Under the pieces are notes generated by a model. It was not told the DNA's origin. It saw only the letters and a list, made by a program, of their open reading frames with translations, and did no database searches. From JBCDGZ01 sp038750655 (GTDB lineage Bacteria; Bacteroidota; Bacteroidia; Chitinophagales; Saprospiraceae), in assembly GCA_038750655.1 (NCBI GenBank), contig JBCDGZ010000014.1:1-64000 (forward strand): a stretch of DNA of 64,000 nt, in the 5' to 3' direction. Shown one piece after another: positions 36,197 to 45,060 of this stretch; within the stretch, counting starts at the first letter, position 1; each line of letters begins with the position of its first letter. The position numbers and the translations under genes were made by a program.

Positions 36197-37249
36197 ATGG
36201 AAAGCATCACTAAACTGGTTCGCCCCAATATTCTGGCCCTAAAGCCCTATTCCTCTGCCCGCAGCGAATTTGACGGGGAGGCCGAAGTCTTTTTGGACGC
36301 CAACGAAAATCCTTACGGCGAAGGTCTCAATCGCTACCCCGACCCCTTGCAGCGGGCGCTCAAGGCGCAGATCAGCCAGCTCAAGGGCGTACCGGCTGAC
36401 CGTATTTTTCTGGGCAATGGCAGTGATGAGGCGATTGATCTGCTGCTGCGCATTTTCTGCCAGCCCGGTCAGGATCACATTATCACTCTTCCGCCCACCT
36501 ACGGGATGTACAAAGTCAGTGCAGGCATCGCCGATGTGGCGATTCGGACAGTGCCGCTATTGCCCGGTTTTCAGCCTGATGTCAAAGGTATCCTGAGCAT
36601 TGCGAATCCTCAATCCAAGCTGCTCTTTTTGTGCAGCCCTAACAACCCTACTGGTAACGACTTTACCCCCGCTACTATGCGTCGATTGCTGGATGAATTT
36701 CCGGGAATCGTCGTAGTTGATGAGGCTTATATTGATTTCTCTACTCAGAGTAGTTGCCTCGAATGGCTCAAAGATTATCCCCGGTTGGTTGTTCTACAAA
36801 CCTTCTCCAAGGCATGGGGATTGGCGGGGATTCGGCTGGGGATGGCTTTTGCTGTTCCTGCTCTGATCCGCCTGTTCAATGCAGTGAAACCGCCCTACAA
36901 CATCAATCAGCTTACTCAGCAGGCGGCGCTGAAAGCCCTGCGGGATCGAGAGACTTTCGAGGCGCAGATGCTTACTTTGCTGGCGGAGCGGGAGCGCCTG
37001 CGCCGCGAGTTGGCGGCCTTGCCTTTTGTTCAACAAGTTTATCCCTCTTCTGCCAATTTCCTGTTGACCCAGCTGGAAGCACCGGACACTTGCTATCGCT
37101 ATTTGATGGATCAAAAAATTATCGTTCGGAATCGCTCCAGGGTTGCCCTTTGCGAAGGCTGTTTGAGAATGACGGTAGGAAAACCGACAGAAAATGATCA
37201 ATTGTTAACTGCTTTGCAAGCATTTATCCCCACAAATACCTCCTTATGA
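36197..37249 (+). CDS. hisC: Histidinol-phosphate aminotransferase
   Basis: A PLP-dependent class I/II aminotransferase of 350 residues converting imidazole-acetol phosphate to histidinol phosphate. Motifs: DANENPYGEGLNRYPDP near the N-terminus, FLGNGSDEAIDLLLR, CSPNNPTGN, VVDEAYIDFS and the PLP-lysine in QTFSKAWGLAGIRLGMAFA. It overlaps hisB by 4 nt (ATGA), suggesting translational coupling. Confidence 0.95.
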   Translation: MESITKLVRPNILALKPYSSARSEFDGEAEVFLDANENPYGEGLNRYPDPLQRALKAQISQLKGVPADRIFLGNGSDEAIDLLLRIFCQPGQDHIITLPPTYGMYKVSAGIADVAIRTVPLLPGFQPDVKGILSIANPQSKLLFLCSPNNPTGNDFTPATMRRLLDEFPGIVVVDEAYIDFSTQSSCLEWLKDYPRLVVLQTFSKAWGLAGIRLGMAFAVPALIRLFNAVKPPYNINQLTQQAALKALRDRETFEAQMLTLLAERERLRRELAALPFVQQVYPSSANFLLTQLEAPDTCYRYLMDQKIIVRNRSRVALCEGCLRMTVGKPTENDQLLTALQAFIPTNTSL

Positions 37250-38379
37250 AAAAAGTATTATTTCTTGATCGCGATGGAACGCTCGTCCTAGAACCGCCCG
37301 AAGATTATCAGCTGGATTCGCTGGAGAAGCTGGAATTTTATCCACAAGTTTTTCAATACCTCTCTCGCATTGTGCAGGAGCTGGATTACGAATTAGTGAT
37401 GGTAACCAATCAGGATGGGCTAGGAACAGCTTCTTTTCCAGAAGAAGATTTCGAGGCCCCCCATCGCAAAATGATGCAAGCCTTTGCCAACGAGGGCATT
37501 GAATTCGCCGAGGTGCTCATCGATCGAACCTTCGCCGCCGACAATGCCCCCACCCGAAAGCCTCGGACGGGCCTACTGACGCATTATTTGCAAGGCGATT
37601 ATGACTTGGCTAATTCCTTCGTGGTAGGAGATCGACTGACGGATATGGAGCTGGCTCGAAACTTAGGAGCCAAAGGCATCTGGATCAATACAAATCCTGA
37701 GCTTGGTGCTGAGGAATTGAGTGATGCGACGGCCCTTGAAGCGACCATCGCCTTAACCACTCAAGACTGGGCAGCCATCTACCGCTTTCTCAAACTGCCG
37801 CCTCGCCGGGCTGAAATTACCCGTAAAACTAAAGAAACCGACATTCTGATTCGTCTCAACCTCGATGGCGAAGGCCGGGCGAATAATCATACGGGCATTG
37901 GCTTTTTTGATCACATGTTGGATCAGCTGGCCAGGCATTCGGGCTGCGATCTGGAGGTACAGGTGCAAGGGGACCTGCACATCGATGAGCACCACACCAT
38001 CGAGGATACTGCGCTGGCCCTGGGGACTGCTTTTCAACAAGCCCTTGGTGATAAGCGGGGTATCGAGCGTTATGGCTTCTGCCTTCCGATGGACGACTGC
38101 CTGGCGCAGGTGGCGATTGACTTTGGCGGCCGGCCCTGGCTGGTCTGGGAGGCGAGTTTTAAGCGGGAAATGATCGGGCAAATGCCTACGGAGATGTTTT
38201 TCCATTTCTTCAAATCTTTCAGCGATAATGCCCGCTGCAACCTGAATATTAAAGCAGAGGGAGACAATGAGCATCACAAGATTGAAGCGATTTTCAAAGC
38301 CTGGGCAAAAGCGATTCGCGCTGCGCTGCGCCGGGATTTGCATCGTCAGGAATTGCCCACTACCAAAGGACTGTTGTAA
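37246..38379 (+). CDS. hisB: Bifunctional histidinol-phosphatase / imidazoleglycerol-phosphate dehydratase
   Basis: A 377-residue fusion. The N-terminal HAD phosphatase (about 1-165) has LFLDRDGTLVLEP (catalytic Asp pair), VTNQDG and NSFVVGDRLTDMELARNLGAKGIWI. The C-terminal dehydratase (about 185-377) has NNHTGIGFFDHMLDQLARHSGCDL, DEHHTIEDTALALG and HHKIEAIFKAWAKAIRAAL, the Mn-binding His/Glu motifs. It covers two separate steps of histidine synthesis. It overlaps hisC by 4 nt and hisH by one base. Confidence 0.95.
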   Translation: MKKVLFLDRDGTLVLEPPEDYQLDSLEKLEFYPQVFQYLSRIVQELDYELVMVTNQDGLGTASFPEEDFEAPHRKMMQAFANEGIEFAEVLIDRTFAADNAPTRKPRTGLLTHYLQGDYDLANSFVVGDRLTDMELARNLGAKGIWINTNPELGAEELSDATALEATIALTTQDWAAIYRFLKLPPRRAEITRKTKETDILIRLNLDGEGRANNHTGIGFFDHMLDQLARHSGCDLEVQVQGDLHIDEHHTIEDTALALGTAFQQALGDKRGIERYGFCLPMDDCLAQVAIDFGGRPWLVWEASFKREMIGQMPTEMFFHFFKSFSDNARCNLNIKAEGDNEHHKIEAIFKAWAKAIRAALRRDLHRQELPTTKGLL

Positions 38380-38966
38380 TGAAAGTTGCCATCATCAACT
38401 ATAATGCAGGCAATGTACTTTCGGTGCGCCATGCGCTGAGTCGCCTGGGCGTCGAAGGAGCACTAACAGCGGACCACGAGGAGATTCGCTCGGCAGATAA
38501 GGTTATTTTTCCCGGTGTGGGCGAAGCCCAAACCACGATGGCCTTTCTGCGACAGCGCGGGCTGGATGATCTGATCAGGAGTCTGCGGCAGCCGGTGTTG
38601 GGCATTTGCTTAGGGATGCAACTGCTCTGCGAGCACTCGGAAGAGGGGGATACAGCGTGTTTGGGAATTATCCCACAAAGAGTACGGCGCTTTCAGCCGC
38701 TTGCTCAAGAAAAGGTACCCCATATTGGCTGGAATCAGATCAATCCGGCTCAAGATTGTTTTTTGGCGCCAATAGAAACGGGCGCTTATGTCTATTTTGT
38801 ACACAGTTACTATGTCGAGCCAGGGCCCTATACGGCGGCCAACAGCCATTATATATTGCCCTTTAGCTCTGCTTTGCAAAAAGATAATTTCTATGCTACA
38901 CAGTTCCACCCTGAAAAGTCAGGAGGAATAGGAGAGCAAATTCTTCGTTGTTTCCTGGATATTTGA
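38379..38966 (+). CDS. hisH: Imidazole glycerol phosphate synthase, glutaminase subunit
   Basis: A 195-residue class I glutamine amidotransferase. The nucleophile Cys is in GICLGMQLL, and the His/Glu pair in TQFHPEKSG near the C-terminus. The oxyanion strand PHIGWNQI is seen. It hydrolyses glutamine and passes NH3 to HisF. Its start overlaps the hisB stop by one base. In this genome the partner hisF is 4.2 kb away because a large unrelated gene lies between. Confidence 0.96.
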   Translation: MKVAIINYNAGNVLSVRHALSRLGVEGALTADHEEIRSADKVIFPGVGEAQTTMAFLRQRGLDDLIRSLRQPVLGICLGMQLLCEHSEEGDTACLGIIPQRVRRFQPLAQEKVPHIGWNQINPAQDCFLAPIETGAYVYFVHSYYVEPGPYTAANSHYILPFSSALQKDNFYATQFHPEKSGGIGEQILRCFLDI

Positions 38967-38985
38967 AAAAAAGTAGGAGAAAATA

Positions 38986-39015
38986 TTGTCATTTGAATTT
39001 TCAATGTTATATTTG
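38986..39015 (+). promoter_or_regulatory. Predicted promoter downstream of hisH
   Basis: TTG (38986-38988), 19 nt, TATATTTG (39008-39015), an exact TAnnTTTG match. Transcription would start near 39022 and give a leader of about 380 nt before the sortilin-like ATG. It could let that gene and hisA-hisF be expressed without the attenuator. Confidence 0.5.
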
Positions 39016-39172
39016 TAATCCTTCATAAGTTGTTTTGTACGTAATTACTGGCGCTGCGGTTCTTCAGTTACCCCACATACCATTAATCAATCTATTGATC
39101 TGGTTCCAGCGCATGTTCTAAACTCTGTATACAAAATTAAAATCCAGGCGGAAGCGGAAGAAGTCGATATTG

Positions 39173-39336
39173 AGCGCCTTTGGCGCTTTGGGTTGACGGT
39201 CGGTGCCTTTGGCACTTTGGTAGACGGTTGACGGCCGGACGTAGTGTAGACGTAGCTCCGCACTGTCCTCCGCCTCCCTTCGTTTGCCGTCAACCGTCTA
39301 CCGTCCACCACCAGAGGAAGCACCAGCTTCCTCTGG
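39173..39336. repeat. Hairpin-rich intergenic element with 16-bp inverted repeat
   Basis: In the 433-nt gap after hisH: small hairpins AGCGCC-TTT-GGCGCT (39173-39187) and GTGCC-TTT-GGCAC (39203-39215), a perfect 16-bp inverted repeat GTAGACGGTTGACGGC / GCCGTCAACCGTCTAC (39220-39235 and 39286-39301), and a perfect 11-bp stem with a 4-nt loop (39311-39336). TTGACGG occurs three times counting both strands. The pattern suggests a dispersed MITE- or REP-like unit or an RNA structure. No coding frame here is convincing. Confidence 0.55.
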
Positions 39337-39399
39337 CCCCGAGAATACAAGCTCTCCAATCAATTTACCCCATAGATTGCTTATCTTGCTATCAAATTC

Positions 39400-42300
39400 A
39401 TGTTGGTTATGAGAAAAGAATCCATACTGTTGCTGTTGTTCAGCTTATTGGTGCTAGTCGATGGGCTGGCACAATCGAATATTAAGTTTGATGCCTTGAA
39501 GTATCGCTATGTGGGTCCTACGCGTGGAGGACGGGTAACCACTGTGGCGGGTGTTGCGTCACAGCCCCATGTCTTTTACATGGGTAGCACTGGTGGGGGT
39601 GTTTGGAAAACAACCGATTATGGTACCCGTTGGACCAATATTTCGGATGCCTATTTTGCCAGTCCATCTATCGGTGCGATTCGTGTAGCACTCAATGACC
39701 CTAATATTATCTATGTGGGAACAGGCTCGGATGGCTTGCGGAGCAATGTCATTTCGGGAAAAGGAATGTATAAATCTGTCGATGCTGGCAAGAGCTGGCA
39801 AGCGATTGGCCTGGAGAAAACTGGGCAGATCGGGGCAGTTGAAATCCATCCACAAAACAACAATATTGTCTTTGTTGCAGCTATTGGGCAGGCTTTCGGT
39901 TCCAATAAAGAACGCGGGGTTTTCCGTACTAAAGACGGGGGGCAGAACTGGGAGAAGGTGCTTTACCTCTCCGATACAACCGGCTTCGCTGATCTTGAAT
40001 TTATGCCCAGCAATCCTGACATTATCTACGCGACTGCCTGGCGGGGGGAGCGCAAGCCCTGGACCATTATCAGCGGTGGGAAAGAAAATGGTATCTATAA
40101 ATCTATTGATGGTGGAGACACTTGGACAAAAATTGGTCAGGACTTACCGCCGCTGATGGGAAAAATTGATTTGGCGGTCTCGCCTTCTAATTCCAGTGTG
40201 GTCTACGCTCTGATTGAAGCGCCGGGCGAGCGGGGAGGCGTCTATCGCTCCGACAACCAAGGACAAAGCTTTACCCATGTTTCTGGCAAAAAAAACCTTA
40301 GGACTCGCCCATTTTACTACACCAATATAGAGGCCGATCCACAAAATGCCGATGTCGTATACGTCATGGCGACCCGCTACCTCAAATCTACTGACGGGGG
40401 TAGGACCTGGAAGTACAGAAGTGCTCCGCACGGCGATCACCACGATATGTGGATCAATCCTCACGACTCCAACTTATTTATTCAAGCCAATGATGGGGGG
40501 GCTAATGTGACCCATAACGGAGGAGAAACCTGGAGCACCCAGTTCAATCAGCCTACGGCAGAACTCTATCAGGTCGAGGTCGATAATCAGCATCCTTATT
40601 GGCTTTATGCGGGCCAGCAAGATAATTACTCGACGGTTTCCGTACCCAGTTTACCTCCTCGCAGCCATCAGGCAGGCGGTGTAGGTTATATTATGGATAC
40701 TGGAGGATGTGAGACCGGCCCCGCCGTTCCCAATCCCCAAAATCCTAATATCGTCTACTCTAATTGCAAGGGGCGCTTCAGCGTATTTAATAAAGTTACT
40801 GGTCAAGAGCAGCGCTATGATGTAGGGGCTCGAAATATGTACGGCCATAATCCTAAAGATTTGAAATTTCGCTTTCAAAGGGTTTCGCCCATCCACGTTT
40901 CTCCACATGATGCTAAGGTGATTTATCATACCTCCCAGTATGTTCACCGAACTACGGATGAAGGAAAAAACTGGGAAATCATCTCCCCCGATCTGACGGC
41001 TTTTGAAAAGGATAAGCAGGTGATCTCCGGGGCCCCTATCACCCGAGACATCACCGGAGAAGAATTCTACAGCACTATTTATTCGATTCAAGAATCTAAA
41101 ATACAGAAAGGCATGATTTGGGTCGGCGCAAACGACGGCCCCGTGCATCTCACGCGCGACGGTGGGCAAAACTGGGCGAAGGTGACACCGGAGGGCCTGG
41201 CCGATGGGGGACGTGTTGACTGCGTAGAGCCTTCCCCTCACGATGCTGCCAAAGCCTACATCAGTGTACTTCGTTATCAGCTGAACGATTGGAAACCCTA
41301 TATTTATAGGACCAATAATTACGGAAAAAGCTGGACGCTGTTGAGTAATGGAAAAAATGGAATCCCGGCGGATTATCCAGTTCGGGTTGTTCGGGAAGAC
41401 CCTGATCGAGCTGGGCTGCTTTACGCTGGGACGGAGTTCGGTTGCTTTGTTTCTTTTGATGATGGGAAAAATTGGCAGGCTTTTCAACAGAATTTGCCGG
41501 TGACACCGATAACCGATATTAAGGTGCATCGTAAAGATTTGGTCCTTTCTACAATGGGAAGAGGATTTTGGATTTTGGATAATTTGGGCAGTCTGCACCA
41601 AAAAATCGACGTACTCGAGAATACCAGTGCTCAATTATTTCGCCCCGCAGATACTTACCGTTATCGCTACCCTAATTTCAGCCGAGGCGCTTTTATGGCG
41701 TCTCCAAAATATCCTGGACCATCCGTAATCATTGATTACTACATTCCAGCTCTAACGGATTCTGTATTACAATTGCAAATCATTAATGAGGCCGGACAAA
41801 TGGTCAGCCACTACAGCAACAAAGGAATTTCTAATGCGGCCAAAGCCATGAGGGATATGGCTACAGGTGTTATCGACTATACGGTCAATACGCGGCTTAA
41901 GGCGCGACCGGGACTCAATCGTTTCCGTTGGAATATGCGCCACCAAGGGCCCTGGGATAAAAGCCCCAAGCGACGGTTTCAGAATGGCCCTTACGTCAGC
42001 CCCGGACAGTACACGGTTCGTCTGATTATCGCAGGGCAAAGTTATGAGCAGACCTTTGAATTGCTAATGGATCCCAAGGCGACTGCCTCCGGGATCAGTA
42101 TGGATGACCTTAAAGCACAAGAGGCGTTAAGCCTGCAAGTGGTCGATCTGATTTCAGAAGCTAAAAAGAAAGCCAATGAGGTAGAAAAAGCCATCAAAGC
42201 TAAAAAAGCAGACCCACAACAGCTGAAGACGCTGGAGGCTTTAAAATCAAAACTCCTGACTACCCAAGGCAATTACGAGCAGCCGCAATACATTGATCAA

Positions 42301-42408
42301 CTAAACTATCTCTACGGCATTCTGCGTCGCGGCGATCAACTGCCAGGGAGGGACGTTTACCAACGCTTTGAAGAGTTGAAGCAGCAGTATCAAGATATGG
42401 TGGACTAA
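39400..42408 (+). CDS. Exported sortilin/VPS10-like BNR-repeat protein
   Basis: A 1002-residue protein with a signal peptide (about 1-25; an alternative ATG is 9 nt later). Repeated BNR/VPS10 blades are seen: GGRVTTVAGVASQPHVFYMGSTGGGVWKTTDYGTRWTNIS, GMYKSVDAGKSWQAIGL, GVFRTKDGGQNWEKVLY, GIYKSIDGGDTWTKIG, YLKSTDGGRTWKY, HRTTDEGKNWEII. A C-terminal helical part (about 900-1002) is rich in Lys and Gln. No T9SS tail is visible. Similar proteins are common in Bacteroidota and often called sortilin or glycosyl-hydrolase-like; no activity is proven. It sits inside the histidine operon between hisH and hisA. Confidence 0.85.
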   Translation: MLVMRKESILLLLFSLLVLVDGLAQSNIKFDALKYRYVGPTRGGRVTTVAGVASQPHVFYMGSTGGGVWKTTDYGTRWTNISDAYFASPSIGAIRVALNDPNIIYVGTGSDGLRSNVISGKGMYKSVDAGKSWQAIGLEKTGQIGAVEIHPQNNNIVFVAAIGQAFGSNKERGVFRTKDGGQNWEKVLYLSDTTGFADLEFMPSNPDIIYATAWRGERKPWTIISGGKENGIYKSIDGGDTWTKIGQDLPPLMGKIDLAVSPSNSSVVYALIEAPGERGGVYRSDNQGQSFTHVSGKKNLRTRPFYYTNIEADPQNADVVYVMATRYLKSTDGGRTWKYRSAPHGDHHDMWINPHDSNLFIQANDGGANVTHNGGETWSTQFNQPTAELYQVEVDNQHPYWLYAGQQDNYSTVSVPSLPPRSHQAGGVGYIMDTGGCETGPAVPNPQNPNIVYSNCKGRFSVFNKVTGQEQRYDVGARNMYGHNPKDLKFRFQRVSPIHVSPHDAKVIYHTSQYVHRTTDEGKNWEIISPDLTAFEKDKQVISGAPITRDITGEEFYSTIYSIQESKIQKGMIWVGANDGPVHLTRDGGQNWAKVTPEGLADGGRVDCVEPSPHDAAKAYISVLRYQLNDWKPYIYRTNNYGKSWTLLSNGKNGIPADYPVRVVREDPDRAGLLYAGTEFGCFVSFDDGKNWQAFQQNLPVTPITDIKVHRKDLVLSTMGRGFWILDNLGSLHQKIDVLENTSAQLFRPADTYRYRYPNFSRGAFMASPKYPGPSVIIDYYIPALTDSVLQLQIINEAGQMVSHYSNKGISNAAKAMRDMATGVIDYTVNTRLKARPGLNRFRWNMRHQGPWDKSPKRRFQNGPYVSPGQYTVRLIIAGQSYEQTFELLMDPKATASGISMDDLKAQEALSLQVVDLISEAKKKANEVEKAIKAKKADPQQLKTLEALKSKLLTTQGNYEQPQYIDQLNYLYGILRRGDQLPGRDVYQRFEELKQQYQDMVD

Positions 42409-42427
42409 GAGCATTTAAAAAGAACAC

Positions 42428-43153
42428 ATGCAAATCATCCCTGCAATAGACATCATCGGTGGCCAATGTGTCCGCCTCACCCAAGGCGACTACGATCGTA
42501 AGAAAGTCTACGATAGCGACCCGCTGGCCGTCGCCCAACGCTTTGAGCAAGCGGGCCTACGGCACCTCCATCTCGTCGACCTCGACGGGGCTAAAGCCAG
42601 CCGAATTATCAACCACCCAACACTGCGGCAGATCACCAGCCAAACCCAGCTCCATGTCGACTTCGGCGGCGGTATCAAAAGCGACCAGGACATCCAACTG
42701 GCCTTCGACAGCGGCGCTCAGCAGGTCACCGTCGGTACCATCTCGGTGAAGAACCGCCCGCTATTCCTTCAATGGCTCCAACGCTACGGCAGCGAGCGGA
42801 TCATCCTCGGAGCCGACGTCAGCCAAGGAATGCTGGCCGTCAGCGGCTGGCAAGAGCAAAGCCAAATTGAACTCTTTGATTTCTTGGAGGGCTATGTGGC
42901 CGAAGGCGTCCGCCGGGTCATCTGTACGGATATTGCTAAGGACGGCTTACTGAGCGGCCCCGCCGTAGAGCTGTATGTGGAGATTCTACGTCGCTTTCCA
43001 GATTTAGAGCTGGTGGCGAGCGGTGGGGTAACGACGATGGAGGATTTGTATCGTTTGCGGGAGATGGGCTGTACTGCGGCGATTGTGGGGAAGGCGATTT
43101 ATGAGGGACGAATTGGCCTGGAGGAGTTGCGTAAGTTTGTGGGAGGAGAATAA
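42428..43153 (+). CDS. hisA: ProFAR isomerase (1-(5-phosphoribosyl)-5-[(5-phosphoribosylamino)methylideneamino]imidazole-4-carboxamide isomerase)
   Basis: A 241-residue (beta/alpha)8 barrel. The N-terminal catalytic Asp is in IIPAIDIIGGQCVRLTQGDYDRKKVY, then LHLVDLDGAK, VDFGGGIKSDQD, and the second Asp in ICTDIAKDGLLSGPAVELY. A final phosphate-binding stretch, ELVASGGVTTMEDL, follows. It isomerises ProFAR to PRFAR. It starts 19 nt after the sortilin-like gene and lies 9 nt before hisF. Confidence 0.95.
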   Translation: MQIIPAIDIIGGQCVRLTQGDYDRKKVYDSDPLAVAQRFEQAGLRHLHLVDLDGAKASRIINHPTLRQITSQTQLHVDFGGGIKSDQDIQLAFDSGAQQVTVGTISVKNRPLFLQWLQRYGSERIILGADVSQGMLAVSGWQEQSQIELFDFLEGYVAEGVRRVICTDIAKDGLLSGPAVELYVEILRRFPDLELVASGGVTTMEDLYRLREMGCTAAIVGKAIYEGRIGLEELRKFVGGE

Positions 43154-43162
43154 TTTAAAACT

Positions 43163-43918
43163 ATGCTAGCCAAAAGAATCATCGCCTGCCTGGACATCGA
43201 CAAGGGCAGGACCGTCAAAGGAGTTAATTTTGAGAACCTGCGGGATGCTGGTGACCCGGTAGAGCTGGGCCGCCTGTACAGCGAGCAAGGAATCGATGAG
43301 CTGGTCTTTCTGGACATCACTGCGACCCATGAGAAGCGGAAGACGCTCTCGGCCCTAGCGCAACGCATCGCGCGGCACCTCAGTATCCCTTTTACCATCG
43401 GTGGGGGGATTCGTACGGTGGAGGATGCAGAGCTGCTGCTGTCCTGCGGGGCGGATAAGGTGTCGATCAACTCAGCAGCGGTGCGGCGACCGGAATTGAT
43501 TGATGAGTTGGCGCGCAACTTTGGGAGTCAATTTGTCGTGTTGGCCGTAGATGCCAAGTCAACGGAGCAGGGCTGGCGGGTGCACCTCAACGGCGGGCGT
43601 TTGCCTACAGAGCGCAATTTATTTGATTGGGTGCGAGAGGCGCAGGAGCGAGGAGCAGGCGAGATTTTGTTCACCTCAATGGATCACGATGGGACCAAAG
43701 CAGGCTTTGCCAATGCCGCAACTGCTCAAATGTCAGCAGGCCTTAGCATTCCAGTGATCGCCTCGGGAGGAGCAGGAGCGATGTCGCATTTCTATGACGT
43801 TTTTACAGAGGGAAAGGCAGATGCCGGTCTGGCGGCCAGTATTTTTCACTTCAAAGAGATCGGTATTACTGAACTAAAGAGCTATCTGAAGGAACGAGGC
43901 GTTGCTGTTCGCAATTGA
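43163..43918 (+). CDS. hisF: Imidazole glycerol phosphate synthase, cyclase subunit
   Basis: A 251-residue (beta/alpha)8 barrel. It shows KRIIACLDIDKGRTVKGVNFENLRDAGDPVELG with the catalytic Asp, LVFLDITATHEKRKT, FTIGGGIRTVEDAE, GADKVSINSAAV, LFTSMDHDGTKAGF with the second Asp, and VIASGGAGAMSHF. It makes IGP and AICAR using ammonia from HisH. This is the last his gene here; hisI/hisE, which usually follow in Bacteroidota, are missing. Confidence 0.96.
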   Translation: MLAKRIIACLDIDKGRTVKGVNFENLRDAGDPVELGRLYSEQGIDELVFLDITATHEKRKTLSALAQRIARHLSIPFTIGGGIRTVEDAELLLSCGADKVSINSAAVRRPELIDELARNFGSQFVVLAVDAKSTEQGWRVHLNGGRLPTERNLFDWVREAQERGAGEILFTSMDHDGTKAGFANAATAQMSAGLSIPVIASGGAGAMSHFYDVFTEGKADAGLAASIFHFKEIGITELKSYLKERGVAVRN

Positions 43919-43967
43919 GTAGCCGTTCGAAAATTAGGAGAACGCTTAAGGGGTATAGAAGGCATCT

Positions 43968-44927
43968 TTAGCCTTCCTTGATGATCTTTTGAAGTTTTTC
44001 CCAACTCAAGCGTTTTCCACAAATAATTAACACCACATTTTTCCCCGCAAATTGCATTTTTTCTCGCAGTAAGGTGGCGATCGATAGGCCGGCGGAGCCT
44101 TCTATGATCATTTGGCGGTTCTGGATAGACCAGCGGAGGGCCTCGGCAATTTCGGGTTCTTCGACGAGGAGTAAGTCATCCATGTATTGCTGGCAGTAGC
44201 CGAAGGTGATCGCTCCGGGTTCGATGCCCCCAGCGGTGCCATCAGAGAGGGTGGGCTGGGTGATGGATTCTTCAATGATGTGGCCTTTTTGTAGGGAGAC
44301 ATACATCTCGGGACTGCGCTCGGGCTGGCAGCCGATGAGCTGGATGTCGGGCCGTAGGCCCTTGAGGTAGCCACCAATCCCAGAGATCAACCCGCCACCA
44401 CCAACAGGGACGATGACGCTATCGACCTCGGGCAGTTGCTCGCTGATCTCTAGGCCGATGGTGCCCTGGCCGGCGACGATAAGGGGGTCATTGTAAGGGT
44501 GGACGAGAATAGCCCCTTGTTGCTCCGCGTAGCGACGAGCGTGGATTTCGGTTTGCAGGCTGTCCTGGCCGTAGAGTTCATAGTCAACTTTGAAGGAGCG
44601 GATGAAGGACAGTTTGGCGGGAGCGACCCCTTCGGGCAGGAAGACTTTGCCTCGCAAGCCCAAACGATGCATCGTGTAAGCGAAGGCGGCTGCGTGGTTG
44701 CCCGTAGAGGCTGCGACAAAATAACGCTGGCTGCGCTCTTCCGTAGGGACAGCCAGGACCTTACTCATCACCCCACGTAGTTTGAAAGAACCACTTAGCT
44801 GCCAATTTTCCAATTTGAGGTAGACATTGGCGCCAGAGCGCTGACTCAACTGTAGATCGTATTCCAATGGCGTACGGCGGATATGGGGCCTGATGCGTTG
44901 ATGGGCCGCTTCGATAAGAGATTTCAT
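43968..44927 (-). CDS. PLP-dependent threonine/serine dehydratase
   Basis: A fold-type II PLP enzyme. The ATG at 44927 gives MKSLIEAAHQRIRPHIRRTPLEYD and 319 residues; a start nine codons earlier is open. The PLP lysine is in SGSFKLRGV; the phosphate-binding loop is PVGGGGLISG; STGNHAAAFAY is the substrate loop. The short length without an ACT domain fits catabolic threonine ammonia-lyase or serine racemase-like enzymes; the exact substrate is not decidable by eye. It is convergent with hisF, and a weak GAAGGC/GCCTTC hairpin (43958-43976) lies between them. Confidence 0.88.
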   Translation of the reverse strand: MKSLIEAAHQRIRPHIRRTPLEYDLQLSQRSGANVYLKLENWQLSGSFKLRGVMSKVLAVPTEERSQRYFVAASTGNHAAAFAYTMHRLGLRGKVFLPEGVAPAKLSFIRSFKVDYELYGQDSLQTEIHARRYAEQQGAILVHPYNDPLIVAGQGTIGLEISEQLPEVDSVIVPVGGGGLISGIGGYLKGLRPDIQLIGCQPERSPEMYVSLQKGHIIEESITQPTLSDGTAGGIEPGAITFGYCQQYMDDLLLVEEPEIAEALRWSIQNRQMIIEGSAGLSIATLLREKMQFAGKNVVLIICGKRLSWEKLQKIIKEG

Positions 44928-44982
44928 AAGTGGTAAAATACAATAAAACTCCAAGTCGGCCTCACATTAATTAGTGATATTG

Positions 44983-45025
44983 ATACCTAATGTTAGGTAT
45001 TATGATTTTGGAAAAAATAGGTATT
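44983..45025. promoter_or_regulatory. Palindrome plus extra copy of TAGGTAT, candidate operator
   Basis: ATACCTAA-TG-TTAGGTAT (44983-45000) is a perfect 18-nt palindrome. A further copy, TAGGTATT, ends at the -33 element of the ncRNA promoter (about 45018-45025). It lies upstream of the divergent dehydratase gene, so one regulator could act on both. Confidence 0.4.
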
Positions 45026-45054
45026 GTCAGGACCGTGAACCTGAGCTATCTTTG
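45024..45054 (+). promoter_or_regulatory. Predicted promoter of an orphan small RNA
   Basis: TTG (45024-45026), 20 nt, TATCTTTG (45047-45054), an exact TAnnTTTG match. No + strand gene lies downstream before a strong terminator at about 45262. Confidence 0.6.
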
Positions 45055-45060
45055 TATCAG

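Noticed and set aside
39087..39359. 90-aa open frame in the hisH/sortilin gap, minus strand
   Set aside because: Runs through the inverted repeats; highly basic and low quality, best seen as repeat DNA.
40651..41634. 327-aa open frame antisense to the sortilin-like gene
   Set aside because: Shadow of a repeat-containing gene; no signal, domain or promoter support.
43958..43976. Terminator between hisF and the dehydratase
   Set aside because: Only a 6-bp stem and no T-run; too weak to report as a feature.
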